Part shown: positions 1 through 8,909 of the stretch, in pieces
How positions within the stretch are numbered: the first letter of the stretch is position 1
Layout of the letters: the number at the start of each line of letters is the position of its first letter
Source of the DNA: Salinisphaera shabanensis E1L3A
GTDB lineage: Bacteria > Pseudomonadota > Gammaproteobacteria > Nevskiales > Salinisphaeraceae
NCBI RefSeq assembly: GCF_000215955.2
Contig: NZ_AFNV02000003.1
Span: 241,475 to 305,474, forward strand
Direction: 5' to 3'
Length of the DNA stretch: 64,000 nt
Notes under the pieces: model-generated
Seen by the model: the letters and a program-made list of their open reading frames with translations, nothing else
What the model was told of the DNA's origin: nothing
Database searches by the model: none
Translations under genes and position numbers: made by a program

Positions 1-1
1 G

Positions 2-118
2 GTCGAGCGCGGCGCGATCGATCCTATCTTCGAGGCGCCCGCCCATGCGTACACGCGCGACCTGTTGGCCGCCGTGCCAAAACTGGAAACACCGCACTTC
101 GCGCGTGCGTCCTCATGA
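2..118 (+). CDS. oligopeptide/dipeptide ABC transporter ATPase, C-terminal fragment
   Basis: The last 38 codons of a gene that begins outside the window. The peptide contains IFEAPAHAYTRDLLAAVPKL, the typical tail of DppD/OppD ATPases (the HPYTRALLAAVP motif). Its TGA overlaps the ATG of the cardiolipin synthase gene as ATGA, so the two are probably translated from one mRNA. A second ATPase of the same type lies at 2475-3485, so this is probably the D partner of a D/F pair that energises an inner-membrane peptide permease. The ATP-binding motifs are outside the window. Confidence 0.8.
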   Translation, partial: VERGAIDPIFEAPAHAYTRDLLAAVPKLETPHFARASS

Positions 119-1578
119 ATCTGCCGGATTATCTGACCGATCCGCAGCTGATCGCATTTGTGAAACTTTGGGGCACGGTCTTGCTGCTGGCCGGCAGCGC
201 GATTGCGGCCAGCGTGCATGCGCTGCTCACGCGCGAAACGCCCAGCAGCGCGTTCGGCTGGATCGGTGTGTCGATATTGTTCCCGCCGATTGGTCCATTG
301 CTGTATTACATGTTCGGCGTCAATCGCGTACGCATACGAGCACGGCGTCTAGACCGCCAGTCGCGCCATGGTCTGGGTGCGCATCAGCCCGGTGCGAACG
401 CCGAGCTGCGCGACTATAGCGCCATACTCGATCGCCGCCGGCTTGGGCTCGCGGCTGCCGGCGACCGGCTCTCGGCATGGCCGGTGGTGGCGGACAACGG
501 CGTGGACGTGCTTTATGACGGCGAGCAGGCTTACCCGCCCATGCTGGAGGCGATCGAAAAAGCACGGCGGTTTGTTTATCTCACCACCTATATTTTCGAA
601 ACCAACCGGGCGGGCAAGCGTTTTATCGCCGCTCTGGCGCGTGCGGCCGAACGCGGTGTGGACGTGCGGGTGCTTATCGACGGGGTGGGCGAATACTATG
701 CCTGGCCGGGGCGGCGCGCCGTGCGTTTGCTGAACAAACAGGGCGTGAAAGCCGCGCGGTTTCTGCCGCCTCGGCTGATCCCGCCATCGCTGCAGATCAA
801 TTTGCGCAATCACCGCAAGATTCTGGTCACGGACGCCGGCGTGGCGTTTACCGGGGGCATGAATATCGGCGATCGACATCTGGTGAAAACCGGTCGTGGC
901 GTGGCCGATATGCATTTTCGTTTTGCGGGGCCGGTGGTGCGCCAGATCGAGGCGGTGTTTCTATCCGACTGGGCATTCGCTACCGGCCGTCAGACCGGCG
1001 TATCGCGCGGCGAGATCGCCCCGGCCGGCAATGCCGCATGCCGCAGTATCGAGAACGGGCCCACGCGCGATACCGAACGCCTGGCCACGCTCATTCAGAC
1101 CGCGATTGCCAGCGCGCGGCGCAGTGTGTTGATCATGACGCCGTATTTTCTGCCCGGCCCGGCGTTGGTGGGGGCGTTGCAGTCGGCCGCACTGCGCGGG
1201 CTGGAGGTCAAGATTGTACTGCCGGCCAAGAACAATCTGCCGTTCGTGGCCTGGGCGTCGCGGCATGCGCTGGGCGAGTTGATGATGCGGGGCGTGGAAA
1301 TCTATTACCGGCCGCCACCGTTTGCGCATACCAAGCTGCTGGTGCTCGACGACGACTATGCGCTGGTCGGCTCGCCCAATCTCGATCCGCGCAGCCTTCG
1401 CTTGAACTTCGAACTGGCGGTGGAGATCTTCGATCCGAAAGGGGTGGACGGCCTCGCCGAACATATTCGCGACACCATCGCGGAAAGCCGGGCCTATTCG
1501 CTGGTTGATCTGCACCGGCGTCGCTTGCCTGCGCGCCTGCGCGATTCCTTCTTCTGGCTGTTTTCGTCGTATTTCTGA
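115..1578 (+). CDS. cls: cardiolipin synthase (phospholipase D superfamily)
   Basis: A 487-residue inner-membrane enzyme that makes cardiolipin by phosphatidyl transfer. Two N-terminal hydrophobic segments (about residues 15-65) precede two PLD domains. The first HKD motif is NHRKILVTD near residue 232 and the second is HTKLLVLDD near residue 405, followed by GSPN. Length and layout match ClsA-type synthases. The ATG overlaps the stop of the upstream ABC ATPase. The next gene is convergent and encodes an EEP-fold protein like YbhP, the neighbour of ClsB in E. coli. Specificity among ClsA, ClsB and ClsC types is not resolved. Confidence 0.92.
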   Translation: MNLPDYLTDPQLIAFVKLWGTVLLLAGSAIAASVHALLTRETPSSAFGWIGVSILFPPIGPLLYYMFGVNRVRIRARRLDRQSRHGLGAHQPGANAELRDYSAILDRRRLGLAAAGDRLSAWPVVADNGVDVLYDGEQAYPPMLEAIEKARRFVYLTTYIFETNRAGKRFIAALARAAERGVDVRVLIDGVGEYYAWPGRRAVRLLNKQGVKAARFLPPRLIPPSLQINLRNHRKILVTDAGVAFTGGMNIGDRHLVKTGRGVADMHFRFAGPVVRQIEAVFLSDWAFATGRQTGVSRGEIAPAGNAACRSIENGPTRDTERLATLIQTAIASARRSVLIMTPYFLPGPALVGALQSAALRGLEVKIVLPAKNNLPFVAWASRHALGELMMRGVEIYYRPPPFAHTKLLVLDDDYALVGSPNLDPRSLRLNFELAVEIFDPKGVDGLAEHIRDTIAESRAYSLVDLHRRRLPARLRDSFFWLFSSYF

Positions 1579-1590
1579 CGCGCCGGCGCG

Positions 1591-2418
1591 TCAGGTCTCG
1601 GCGTGACTCGCGTTCAGCGCCGTGGCGAGCGTATTCGGCAGACCGATACGCATATGCACGGGCAGATGATCGGAGAGCACGGAATCGACCACCCGCGCTT
1701 CGTCAATTTCGAGGCTGGGCGAGGTGAGGATATGATCGATACCGCGCCGCGGACGCCAACTCGGGAATGTAGGTAGTGGCCGGTCGTAGACGCGTAGGCC
1801 GCTGGCCGCCAGCGCCGGGTCGGCGATCAGGGCCGAGGCGGTGCAGTTGGTATCGCCCATGATGACCACATGCCGGTCCTGGGCCACGAGGTCGCAGATG
1901 GCGGCAAGCTGGCGTGCACGACTGCCCGCGCCGAGCGCGAGATGCGTGATCACCACGGCAAGATTGTTTTCAGGCGTACCGAATCGCGCAATGAGCGCGC
2001 CGCGGCCCGGCAGGCGGCCCGGCAGCTTGTGTTCACTCACGGCAAAGGGTGTGTAGCGGCTGATCAGCCCGAGTCCGTGCTGGGCGACGCGCCCCAGGTC
2101 GCGGTTGACCTGAACCCGCCAGTATTCGAAACCGGCGGCTTCGGCCAGATGTTCGATCTGGTTGCGATACTGGCTGCGACGGCTGCCGGCATCGATTTCC
2201 TGCAGCCCGATGATGTCGTGCCCGACCAGCAGTTCGCCGATACGATCCAGGTTGTCGCGTACCTGCTGACTGGGCAGGACATGACGCCAGCCGCGGGTGA
2301 CGTATTCACGATAGCGTTTCGTGCCGACGCCGACCTGCATGTTGAAACTCAACAGAGACAGGCCCGGCCGGTTCTGGCTGGGGCGCGTCAGGGTGCCGGG
2401 TGCGGTGGGCGAATTCAC
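1591..2418 (-). CDS. endonuclease/exonuclease/phosphatase family protein (YbhP-like)
   Basis: A 275-residue protein starting at GTG. EEP-fold motifs are in order: LSFNMQVG near the N-terminus, GLQEID (metal-binding Glu), VITHLALG, VIMGDTN (catalytic Asp/Asn) and the C-terminal GIDHILTS and SDHLPV (catalytic His). The family cleaves phosphodiester bonds in nucleic acids or phospholipid and inositol substrates. No signal peptide is seen. It is convergent with cls and 12 bp from its stop; the cls/EEP pairing recalls E. coli ybhP-clsB and suggests a phospholipid-linked substrate, which is inference. Confidence 0.8.
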   Translation of the reverse strand: MNSPTAPGTLTRPSQNRPGLSLLSFNMQVGVGTKRYREYVTRGWRHVLPSQQVRDNLDRIGELLVGHDIIGLQEIDAGSRRSQYRNQIEHLAEAAGFEYWRVQVNRDLGRVAQHGLGLISRYTPFAVSEHKLPGRLPGRGALIARFGTPENNLAVVITHLALGAGSRARQLAAICDLVAQDRHVVIMGDTNCTASALIADPALAASGLRVYDRPLPTFPSWRPRRGIDHILTSPSLEIDEARVVDSVLSDHLPVHMRIGLPNTLATALNASHAET

Positions 2419-2474
2419 ATGGGCAGCGTACCATCGTTACCGGGTTTGCGATGCGTTACGAAGGCGGCTTGTTA

Positions 2475-3485
2475 ATGAGCGAAGCGCTGCTGCGGGTAGG
2501 CGATCTCAAGGTGCATTTTCCGCTGGCCGGCGGCTGGTTTGGCGGCGCGGCCGGGGTGCTCAAGGCCGTGGATGGCGTGAGCCTCGATCTGGCCCCCGGG
2601 CGCACGCTCGGGCTGGTGGGCGAATCCGGCTGTGGCAAGTCGACACTGGCCCGCGCGCTGACCGGCATGGTGCCTGTCACATCCGGCCAGATCGAATTCG
2701 AAGGCCAGCCGGTACGTCATGACCGGTCTGCGAGCTGGCAGGCACTGCGCCGCGATGTGCAGATGATTTTCCAGGACCCGCTGGCGAGTCTCGACCCGCG
2801 CATGACCGTTGGCCAGATCGTGGCCGAGCCCTTGCGCCATCTGCGCCCCGATCTGAATCGTGCCGAGCGTGCGCGTCGTGTGGCGGCGATGATCGAACGG
2901 GTCGGGCTATCGCAGGCCCAGATCAACCGATATCCGCACGAATTCTCCGGCGGGCAGTGCCAACGCATCGGGATCGCCCGTGCGCTGGTGGTCGAGCCGA
3001 AAGTGCTCATCTGCGACGAGCCGGTGTCGGCGCTGGATGTCTCGATTCAGGCGAAAATCGTCGAATTGCTGCAGCAACTCCAGGCCGAGTTCGGTATCGC
3101 CATCCTGTTCATTGCCCACGATCTGGCCGTGGTACGCCAGATCAGCGACGAGGTGATGGTGATGTATCTCGGTCGGGTGATGGAGCGCGCGTCTTCGGAT
3201 GTGCTGTTCGATACGCCGGCTCACCCCTATACGCGCGCGCTGTTATCGGCCGTACCACGGCCGGATCCGACCATCGAGCGCACGCGCCGGCGTATCGCCT
3301 TGCCCGGCGAACTGCCGTCGCCCGCCGATCCGCCCTCAGGCTGCGTGTTTCGTACCCGTTGCCCGTGGGCGCAGGCGGATTGTGCCGCGCAGACCCCGGC
3401 GCTGCGCGCATTCGGCGAGAGCACCCGCGTCGCCTGTCTGCATGCCGAAACCGTGGTGGACGAACGGGTTGCGGTGGCCGGCTGA
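2475..3485 (+). CDS. oligopeptide/dipeptide ABC transporter ATP-binding protein (DppF/OppF type)
   Basis: A 336-residue cytoplasmic ATPase subunit of a peptide permease. Walker A is GESGCGKST near residue 49, the signature is SGGQCQR near 157 (Cys where Arg is usual), Walker B is VLICDEP near 176, and the H-loop is IAHDLAVV. The C-terminus has the oligo_HPY extension (AHPYTRALLSAVP, then CVFRTRCPWA). An in-frame extension to 2400 would overlap the divergent EEP gene, so I chose the ATG preceded by AAGG. Its D-type partner ends at 118, with cls and the EEP gene in between. The next gene starts 3 bp after its stop. Confidence 0.9.
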   Translation: MSEALLRVGDLKVHFPLAGGWFGGAAGVLKAVDGVSLDLAPGRTLGLVGESGCGKSTLARALTGMVPVTSGQIEFEGQPVRHDRSASWQALRRDVQMIFQDPLASLDPRMTVGQIVAEPLRHLRPDLNRAERARRVAAMIERVGLSQAQINRYPHEFSGGQCQRIGIARALVVEPKVLICDEPVSALDVSIQAKIVELLQQLQAEFGIAILFIAHDLAVVRQISDEVMVMYLGRVMERASSDVLFDTPAHPYTRALLSAVPRPDPTIERTRRRIALPGELPSPADPPSGCVFRTRCPWAQADCAAQTPALRAFGESTRVACLHAETVVDERVAVAG

Positions 3486-3488
3486 AAG

Positions 3489-4721
3489 ATGACCTACGAG
3501 CGCCTGTTCAACCGCCTTGGCGTGCTGGCCCTGTTTGTGGCTCTCGTCGTTGTGGCAGGCGTTGCCGGCTGGCATACGTTGCTCAATACCTATGCTGGCG
3601 CATGGGTTCATCAGCCGGAAGATGCCGACTGGCTGCTGCCGGATACGGCCCGACAGTTGATCGCCGATAGCCTCGTCGATATCGACGGGTCGGTGGTCGA
3701 TCACCGAATCGTCTTGTTGCCGGGCAATCGAATTGGTCGTGGTCCAGCGGGCGCGGCGGCACAGCCGGCCGTTGAAGTGACGACCCCTACCACGCCGCGG
3801 GCCTGGCTCGACTGGCAGTTTCTGCGTCATGCCGCCGGCGTGACTGATGAACTACAGGCTTTCGATATCCATGCATCGCGGCTGCTGCGCCAGATCGGCG
3901 CTGTGCCGGCAGATTATCGCGGGTATGTGTTCGCCCAGGATGCGGTCTATAGGCCCGGCGGTGAACTGGATGAGAAGGCCACCGCCGGGTTCGTTGCCAA
4001 CGCTGATGTGGTGGCGCTCGCCGAGCGTAGCGATGGTCAGCTGCTGCCAGTGATTTCGGTACACCCGGCGCGTGCCGATGCCGCTTCTGCGCTCGCGCGC
4101 TGGGCGGATGCGGGCATACGCGATGTAGCGTGGTGGCCGGTTGCGCAGCAGATCGACCTCATGGGCACACCGGCAAGAGCGGCTTATACGGTGATGGCCA
4201 CGCAGAATATGCGCCTGCATACGCGCGTCGGCCGTTGGCGCGACAGTCGCGGGCGTGCGGGTGTGATCGATCCTGCCGCGTTGCGTGCGGCTCTCGAGGC
4301 CGGCATGCAGGTGACGGTATCGATCGGTGATGTTTCGAACGACCCCGATGTGGATGTCATGCAGGCGCTGTTCGCGCTACTGCGTGTACCAGCCTATCGC
4401 GATCGCCTGAGTATCGCCCTCGATGGCGTGCTTTCCGGCGAGCGTGCCGAAACCGTACTCACGCCGCTGCTCCAGCACCCGCAGTTTTTCGAACGCTTGC
4501 GTTACGCCAGTGGCTATCCGCATTCGGCGGTTGCCAGGGCGATCGACCTCGACCGGCTTGCCAACTCAGACTTTATCGACCCGGCCGTCATAGAGCCCTT
4601 GCGCGCCTTGTATGACGTCAATCCGTTGCTTTTCGTGTTCGTAACCATGCGCCAGATTCATTTGCCGACCACCGGCCTGACGCTGCCGGCGCCCGTATTC
4701 GAGCGCCGGTCACGGTCATGA
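3489..4721 (+). CDS. amidohydrolase-like TIM-barrel protein, membrane-anchored, metal ligands apparently lost
   Basis: A 410-residue protein with one N-terminal hydrophobic segment (about residues 11-31), then a domain resembling a family of uncharacterised metal-dependent hydrolases. Recognisable parts are VISVHPARADA, LHTRVG, YASGYPHSAVARA and the end motif YDVNPLLFVFVTMRQIHLP. From memory, active relatives have HxH near the start, AH in the middle and SDYP late. Here these read DHRI, SIGD and SGYP, so most metal ligands seem replaced. It may be a pseudoenzyme or a periplasm-facing binding protein. It starts 3 bp after the ABC ATPase and is probably co-transcribed. Confidence 0.6.
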   Translation: MTYERLFNRLGVLALFVALVVVAGVAGWHTLLNTYAGAWVHQPEDADWLLPDTARQLIADSLVDIDGSVVDHRIVLLPGNRIGRGPAGAAAQPAVEVTTPTTPRAWLDWQFLRHAAGVTDELQAFDIHASRLLRQIGAVPADYRGYVFAQDAVYRPGGELDEKATAGFVANADVVALAERSDGQLLPVISVHPARADAASALARWADAGIRDVAWWPVAQQIDLMGTPARAAYTVMATQNMRLHTRVGRWRDSRGRAGVIDPAALRAALEAGMQVTVSIGDVSNDPDVDVMQALFALLRVPAYRDRLSIALDGVLSGERAETVLTPLLQHPQFFERLRYASGYPHSAVARAIDLDRLANSDFIDPAVIEPLRALYDVNPLLFVFVTMRQIHLPTTGLTLPAPVFERRSRS

Positions 4722-5013
4722 CGCCTTAACAGGCGCGCGCAGGCTGATGGCATTCAAGCCGCCACCGGCGATTTCGCCGGAAGTCGCGCGTTCAGTAACG
4801 ACGAACAGCATCAATGGTTGGCGGTCCGGGTGCCGCAGTCGCAGTCGCTATGGAAGCGGGTCGGTCAGCAGGTGCTGTTCGGGCAGCTCAAGCCTGTGGG
4901 CGCGGCCAATGTGACCCATGTCATCAATCCAGGCGGTGAGGGCGGCGTATTCTTCAATACTGATCAGCGTGGCTTCGACGGGCGTGCCGCTGAAAGAAAA
5001 GATCGTTTTTCAT
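4716..5013 (-). pseudogene. broken small ORF, possibly a decayed gene
   Basis: This 354-bp stretch between the amidohydrolase-like gene and phoX has no intact gene that I trust. On the minus strand a frame of 99 codons reads protein-like (for example VEATLISIEEYAALTAWIDD, later QPLMLFVVTERATSGEIAGG). It is interrupted by one in-frame TAG at 4848-4850. Its only good start, the ATG at 5013, is out of frame by one A in ATGAAAAACG. The plus strand is also open on the same triplet grid (TTG 4818 to TAG 5015, 65 codons), so strand assignment is uncertain. I recognise no family. Confidence 0.3.
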
Positions 5014-5075
5014 AGTCTGGTCATGTCCAGGGACTAGCCTTCGAAAACGCACTGTTGCGTTTTGGGGGACATCAC

Positions 5076-6518
5076 ATGGTCAAACGGTATACGCCCCGTG
5101 CCCACGACCCGGCACGCCGGCGGCTATTATTGCAAAGTCTAAGCGGCGCCGGATTGCTGGTCACAGGTAGCTTGCTCAATGGTTGTAGTGACGGAAACTC
5201 GTCGGTTTCCTTGGACTCGGGGCAGGGCTCGGCTGGCGGCGGTACCGTGCGCCCGGGCATGCCGGACGGCGGCGATGCCGCGGGCTCGCCGATCAGTCGC
5301 CTTGGCGAGCTCGGCGAGGCCGATGAAAACGGTGTGCGTTTGCCCCAGGGCTTCGCTTCCCGAATTATCGCCACGGCCGGACAGCGACCCTACGCCGGTT
5401 CGCCGTATCTCTGGCATACCTATCCAGACGGTGGTGCGACCTTCCGCATGGACGATGGCGGTTGGGTGTATGTCTCCAACAGCGAGTTCGCGCCTGGCGG
5501 CGTCGGTGCGCTGCGCTTCGATGCCGACGGCGAGATCGTTGATGCCTATCAGATTCAGGCGGGTACGATTCTCAATTGCGCAGGCGGCCCCACGCCGTGG
5601 GGCACGTGGCTGACCTGCGAGGAATATGAGGCGGGCAGTGTCTACGAATGCGACCCGCGCGGGGCGAGCGCGACTGATCCGCTGTCCAACAAGAGGCCGG
5701 CGCTGGGAACCTTCAACCACGAAGCCGCGACGGTCGACCCCGACAACGGTATCGTCTATATGACCGAGGACGATCCACAGGGCGGTTTCTATCGGTTCGT
5801 CTGCGATGCTTATCCGTCGCTGGATTCGGGCACGCTACAGATCGCCGAACTCGTCGGCGATGACCCCATGACCCGCCGTCAGATCATCTGGCACGATGTG
5901 CCGCAGCCCAATCCGCCCACCGCCCTGCTCACCGAAATCGAAAACCTGGGCGGTGAGCTTGGCGAGTTGCCGCTGGTCGGCGGTCTGATCGATGCCGTGC
6001 TCGATACCGCGTTTACGATCATTCCAGGCAATACGCCGACTCGCCAGCAGGTCGAGCAGTCGAGCGCTTTCGACGGCGGCGAGGGCATCTGGTATCACGA
6101 CGGAATCGTGTTCTTTACTACCAAGGGCGACAACCGCGTATGGGCCTATGATACGGCCGACGCCTTTGTCGAAATCATCTACGACGACGACCTGTTCGAG
6201 GATCCGGTACTCACCGGGGTCGACAACGTCACTATTTCGCCCCTGGGCGATATTCTAGTGGCCGAAGACGGCGGCGATATGCAGATCGTCGCCATTACCG
6301 CCGACCGCAATATTCTGCCGCTGGTCCAAGTGGTCAACCAGCCGGATTCCGAGATTACCGGACCGGCCTTCTCGCCCGATGGCAGATGTCTGTATTTTTC
6401 CAGTCAGCGTGGTCGCCGCAGTGTAGACGGCGCCGATAGCGATGGCGGTTTCGGCATCACCTACGAAATACGCGGTGTTAACGGCCAGCGCTTCTTCAAT
6501 CCGCGGGCCTCGACATGA
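5076..6518 (+). CDS. PhoX-family phosphatase (DUF839), Tat lipoprotein
   Basis: A 480-residue predicted periplasmic phosphatase of the PhoX family, which are calcium/iron phosphoesterases. The N-terminus has a Tat-like signal (DPARRRLLLQSLSGAG) ending in a lipobox (SLLNGC), so export and lipid anchoring are likely. PhoX-type segments include NCAGGPTPWGTWLTCEE, FNHEAATVDPDNGIVYMTED and GFYRFV. I chose the ATG over the upstream TTG because GGGGGA lies 6 bp before it (5064-5069). The stop overlaps the start of a PhoD-family gene. The pair suggests organic phosphate scavenging; I found no clear Pho box. Confidence 0.85.
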   Translation: MVKRYTPRAHDPARRRLLLQSLSGAGLLVTGSLLNGCSDGNSSVSLDSGQGSAGGGTVRPGMPDGGDAAGSPISRLGELGEADENGVRLPQGFASRIIATAGQRPYAGSPYLWHTYPDGGATFRMDDGGWVYVSNSEFAPGGVGALRFDADGEIVDAYQIQAGTILNCAGGPTPWGTWLTCEEYEAGSVYECDPRGASATDPLSNKRPALGTFNHEAATVDPDNGIVYMTEDDPQGGFYRFVCDAYPSLDSGTLQIAELVGDDPMTRRQIIWHDVPQPNPPTALLTEIENLGGELGELPLVGGLIDAVLDTAFTIIPGNTPTRQQVEQSSAFDGGEGIWYHDGIVFFTTKGDNRVWAYDTADAFVEIIYDDDLFEDPVLTGVDNVTISPLGDILVAEDGGDMQIVAITADRNILPLVQVVNQPDSEITGPAFSPDGRCLYFSSQRGRRSVDGADSDGGFGITYEIRGVNGQRFFNPRAST

Positions 6519-8359
6519 GTCCGCCGCGCGACCCTGTACGGCATTCGGCATCGCGCCGTGGTTTTCTGCGGCGGGCAGGGCTTGCAGGTTCCAGCCTGGC
6601 TATCACTCCGTGGCTGGCGGCTTGCGATGACGAAGACAGGGTCGACCTGCGCAGCGGGCGCGATAATGGCGACGGCACGAGCGATGGGGGCACGGCCAAC
6701 CCCGGCCTGCCGGCTATCAGCACGGCGAGGGTTCGGTTCGAGCACGGTGTGGCCAGCGGCGACCCGCTGCCCGAGGCGGTCGTACTCTGGACCCGAATAA
6801 CGCCGCAAAACAAAACCGACGACCTGCCGATCGGCGGGCGTTATACGGTGGCGCGCGACCGTGAATTTTCCGATATCGTCTTCGAAGACGATTTTCTCAC
6901 CGATGCGAGTCGAGATTATACGGTCAAGATCGATCGTACCGGACTGCTGCCGGGCACGACCTATTTCTATCGCTTTGTAGCCAACGGGATGGCGTCGCCG
7001 GTCGGGCGTACGCGCACCGCGCCGATGGGGCCGGTCGATCGTGTACGTATCGCGTTCACCTCCTGCTCACAGTACGCGGACGGCTATTTCAACGTCTACG
7101 CCGCTATCGCTCGGCGTGACGATCTCGATTTCGTGATGCACCTGGGTGACTACATCTACGAGTATGGTGACGCCCAGTATGGCGATGATGCGGTGCCCGG
7201 GCGCTCGCCCGAACCGCCGGTCGAGATCGTGACCCTGGCCGACTATCGAACCCGGCATGCCCACTACAAGACCGATCCCGACCTGCAAGCAGTACACGCC
7301 GCACATCCGATGATCGTGGTCTGGGACGATCACGAATCGACCAACGACAGCTGGAAGAACGGCGCCGATAATCACCAGCCGGACACCGAGGGCGCCTGGT
7401 CCGCGCGCAAGGCGAATTCGATCAAGGCTTACTACGAGTGGCTGCCGATCCGCGCCGTCGAGCCCGATCGGCCGGAACGAATCTATCGGCGTTTCGCGTG
7501 GGGCCAGCTGGTCGATCTGATTATGCTGGACACGCGCCTGGTCGGGCGCGATCAACAGGCGTCGAACCCGCTCGACAGTTCAACGATCTACGACGAGCGC
7601 CGTACGCTGCTGGGCTTCGAACAGGAGGCCTGGCTCACCACCGAACTCACCCGATCGGTCGCGCAGTGGAAACTGCTCGGCCAGCAGATCATGTTCATGC
7701 CGCTACGGCTGGGTCTGCCCAATCTGATCGATCTCGAGCTGCTTCCCGTGCTCGACGACAAGCTTTCTCTGCTGACCGATGGCGGGATCGCGGTCAATGT
7801 GGATCAGTGGGACGGTTACCCGGCCGCCCGCCGTCGGGTGATCGACCAGATTCGTATCCAGGGCTTAGACAATGTCGTGGTGCTGTCGGGAGATATCCAT
7901 ACCTCCTGGGCGCAGGACGTCAGCGAGGATCCGAACAACCCGCTGGTTTACAACGCGATCACCGGTGAAGGTTCGCGGGCGGTAGAGTTCGTGTCGCCCT
8001 CGGTCACCTCGTCCGGGCTACCGGAACTACAGCCGATCCGCAATACGCTGCGGGGACTCAATCCGCATATGAAATACGTGGATCTGGCCCACCATGGCTA
8101 TGTGTTGCTCGATATCACCGCCGAACGGTTGCAGGGCGAATTCTGGTATGTAAATACCATTCTCGAACGCGACGCCAGCGAGCGCTTCGCCACGTCGTTC
8201 GTAACCGCCAGCGGGGAGAATCGATTGCGAGAACAGCGCACCGCCAGTACCGGAGAAACCGCGACGGCGGGCCTGGCGCAGAGCATCGGCAGCGCACCGG
8301 CCCGGAATCGACGCCGCGACACCGATCTCGACGTCATCGAACCTTCGCCGGTGTCCTGA
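6515..8359 (+). CDS. PhoD-family alkaline phosphatase, Tat lipoprotein
   Basis: A 614-residue PhoD-like metallophosphoesterase that would release phosphate from esters outside the cytoplasm. The signal carries SRRGFLRRAG (twin arginine) followed by a lipobox-like LAAC. Domain order is the PhoD N-terminal part (FEHGVASGDPLPEAVVLWTR), then FTSCSQ, HLGDYIYEYGD, VVWDDHESTNDSW and VVLSGDIHTSW, which supply the metal ligands. The start ATG overlaps the phoX stop as ATGA, indicating coupled translation. A bidirectional terminator follows about 35 bp downstream. Confidence 0.9.
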   Translation: MSPPRDPVRHSASRRGFLRRAGLAGSSLAITPWLAACDDEDRVDLRSGRDNGDGTSDGGTANPGLPAISTARVRFEHGVASGDPLPEAVVLWTRITPQNKTDDLPIGGRYTVARDREFSDIVFEDDFLTDASRDYTVKIDRTGLLPGTTYFYRFVANGMASPVGRTRTAPMGPVDRVRIAFTSCSQYADGYFNVYAAIARRDDLDFVMHLGDYIYEYGDAQYGDDAVPGRSPEPPVEIVTLADYRTRHAHYKTDPDLQAVHAAHPMIVVWDDHESTNDSWKNGADNHQPDTEGAWSARKANSIKAYYEWLPIRAVEPDRPERIYRRFAWGQLVDLIMLDTRLVGRDQQASNPLDSSTIYDERRTLLGFEQEAWLTTELTRSVAQWKLLGQQIMFMPLRLGLPNLIDLELLPVLDDKLSLLTDGGIAVNVDQWDGYPAARRRVIDQIRIQGLDNVVVLSGDIHTSWAQDVSEDPNNPLVYNAITGEGSRAVEFVSPSVTSSGLPELQPIRNTLRGLNPHMKYVDLAHHGYVLLDITAERLQGEFWYVNTILERDASERFATSFVTASGENRLREQRTASTGETATAGLAQSIGSAPARNRRRDTDLDVIEPSPVS

Positions 8360-8392
8360 TCGGTGTCAGTTGGCCACGAACAAGACGCGGAT

Positions 8393-8422
8393 AAAAAAAG
8401 CCGCCCGTAGTGGCGGCTTTTT
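8393..8422. terminator. bidirectional intrinsic terminator
   Basis: A run of seven A, then AGCCGCC, a short loop, GGCGGCTTTTT. It has a T-tract on either strand, so it can serve the PhoD gene (plus) and the RRM gene (minus), which converge here. Confidence 0.85.
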
Positions 8423-8444
8423 CTCTAATCGTTCAAGCCGTAGC

Positions 8445-8717
8445 CTAGAAACGACGCGGACCGCGGGGACGATCGTCACGCGGACGCGCTTCGTTCACAC
8501 GCAGCGTGCGACCACCGAGATCCTTGTTGTTCATGCCTTCGATGGCCTGTTTGGCATCGTTGTCGTCTGGCATTTCCACAAAGCCGAAGCCGCGCGAACG
8601 GCCGGTTTCGCGGTCCATGATCACCTTGGCCGACGATACTTCACCGAACGCTTCGAAAGCGCCACGGAGTTCGTCGTCATTGGTGTTCCACGACAGATTG
8701 CCCACGTAAATATTCAT
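8445..8717 (-). CDS. RRM-domain RNA-binding protein
   Basis: A 90-residue single RNA-recognition-motif protein. RNP2 is IYVGNL at residues 3-8 and RNP1 is RGFGFVEM in the middle; a short Arg-rich tail (RDDRPRGPRRF) follows. Such small RRM proteins in Proteobacteria and cyanobacteria bind single-stranded RNA and are often cold induced, but no target can be inferred here. The roughly 190 bp upstream (8718-8909) is AT-richer than its surroundings and could be promoter plus 5' leader. The gene ends against the bidirectional terminator shared with phoD. Confidence 0.93.
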   Translation of the reverse strand: MNIYVGNLSWNTNDDELRGAFEAFGEVSSAKVIMDRETGRSRGFGFVEMPDDNDAKQAIEGMNNKDLGGRTLRVNEARPRDDRPRGPRRF

Positions 8718-8909
8718 CTCGACTGATCCTAGCGATACCGTGTCATTATTTCTGAAAAACCGTACGGACTCGTCAACGACACCAAACTAAGACCAACGGA
8801 GAACGGCCAAGCCGAACGACTTCCGAGTCTACATATTTTTGGGCGGTTGCAATAGCTCAACACGAAAAAAATTTCAAGCGTCTGTCGTTACCCGTCAAGA
8901 AATGGTTCG

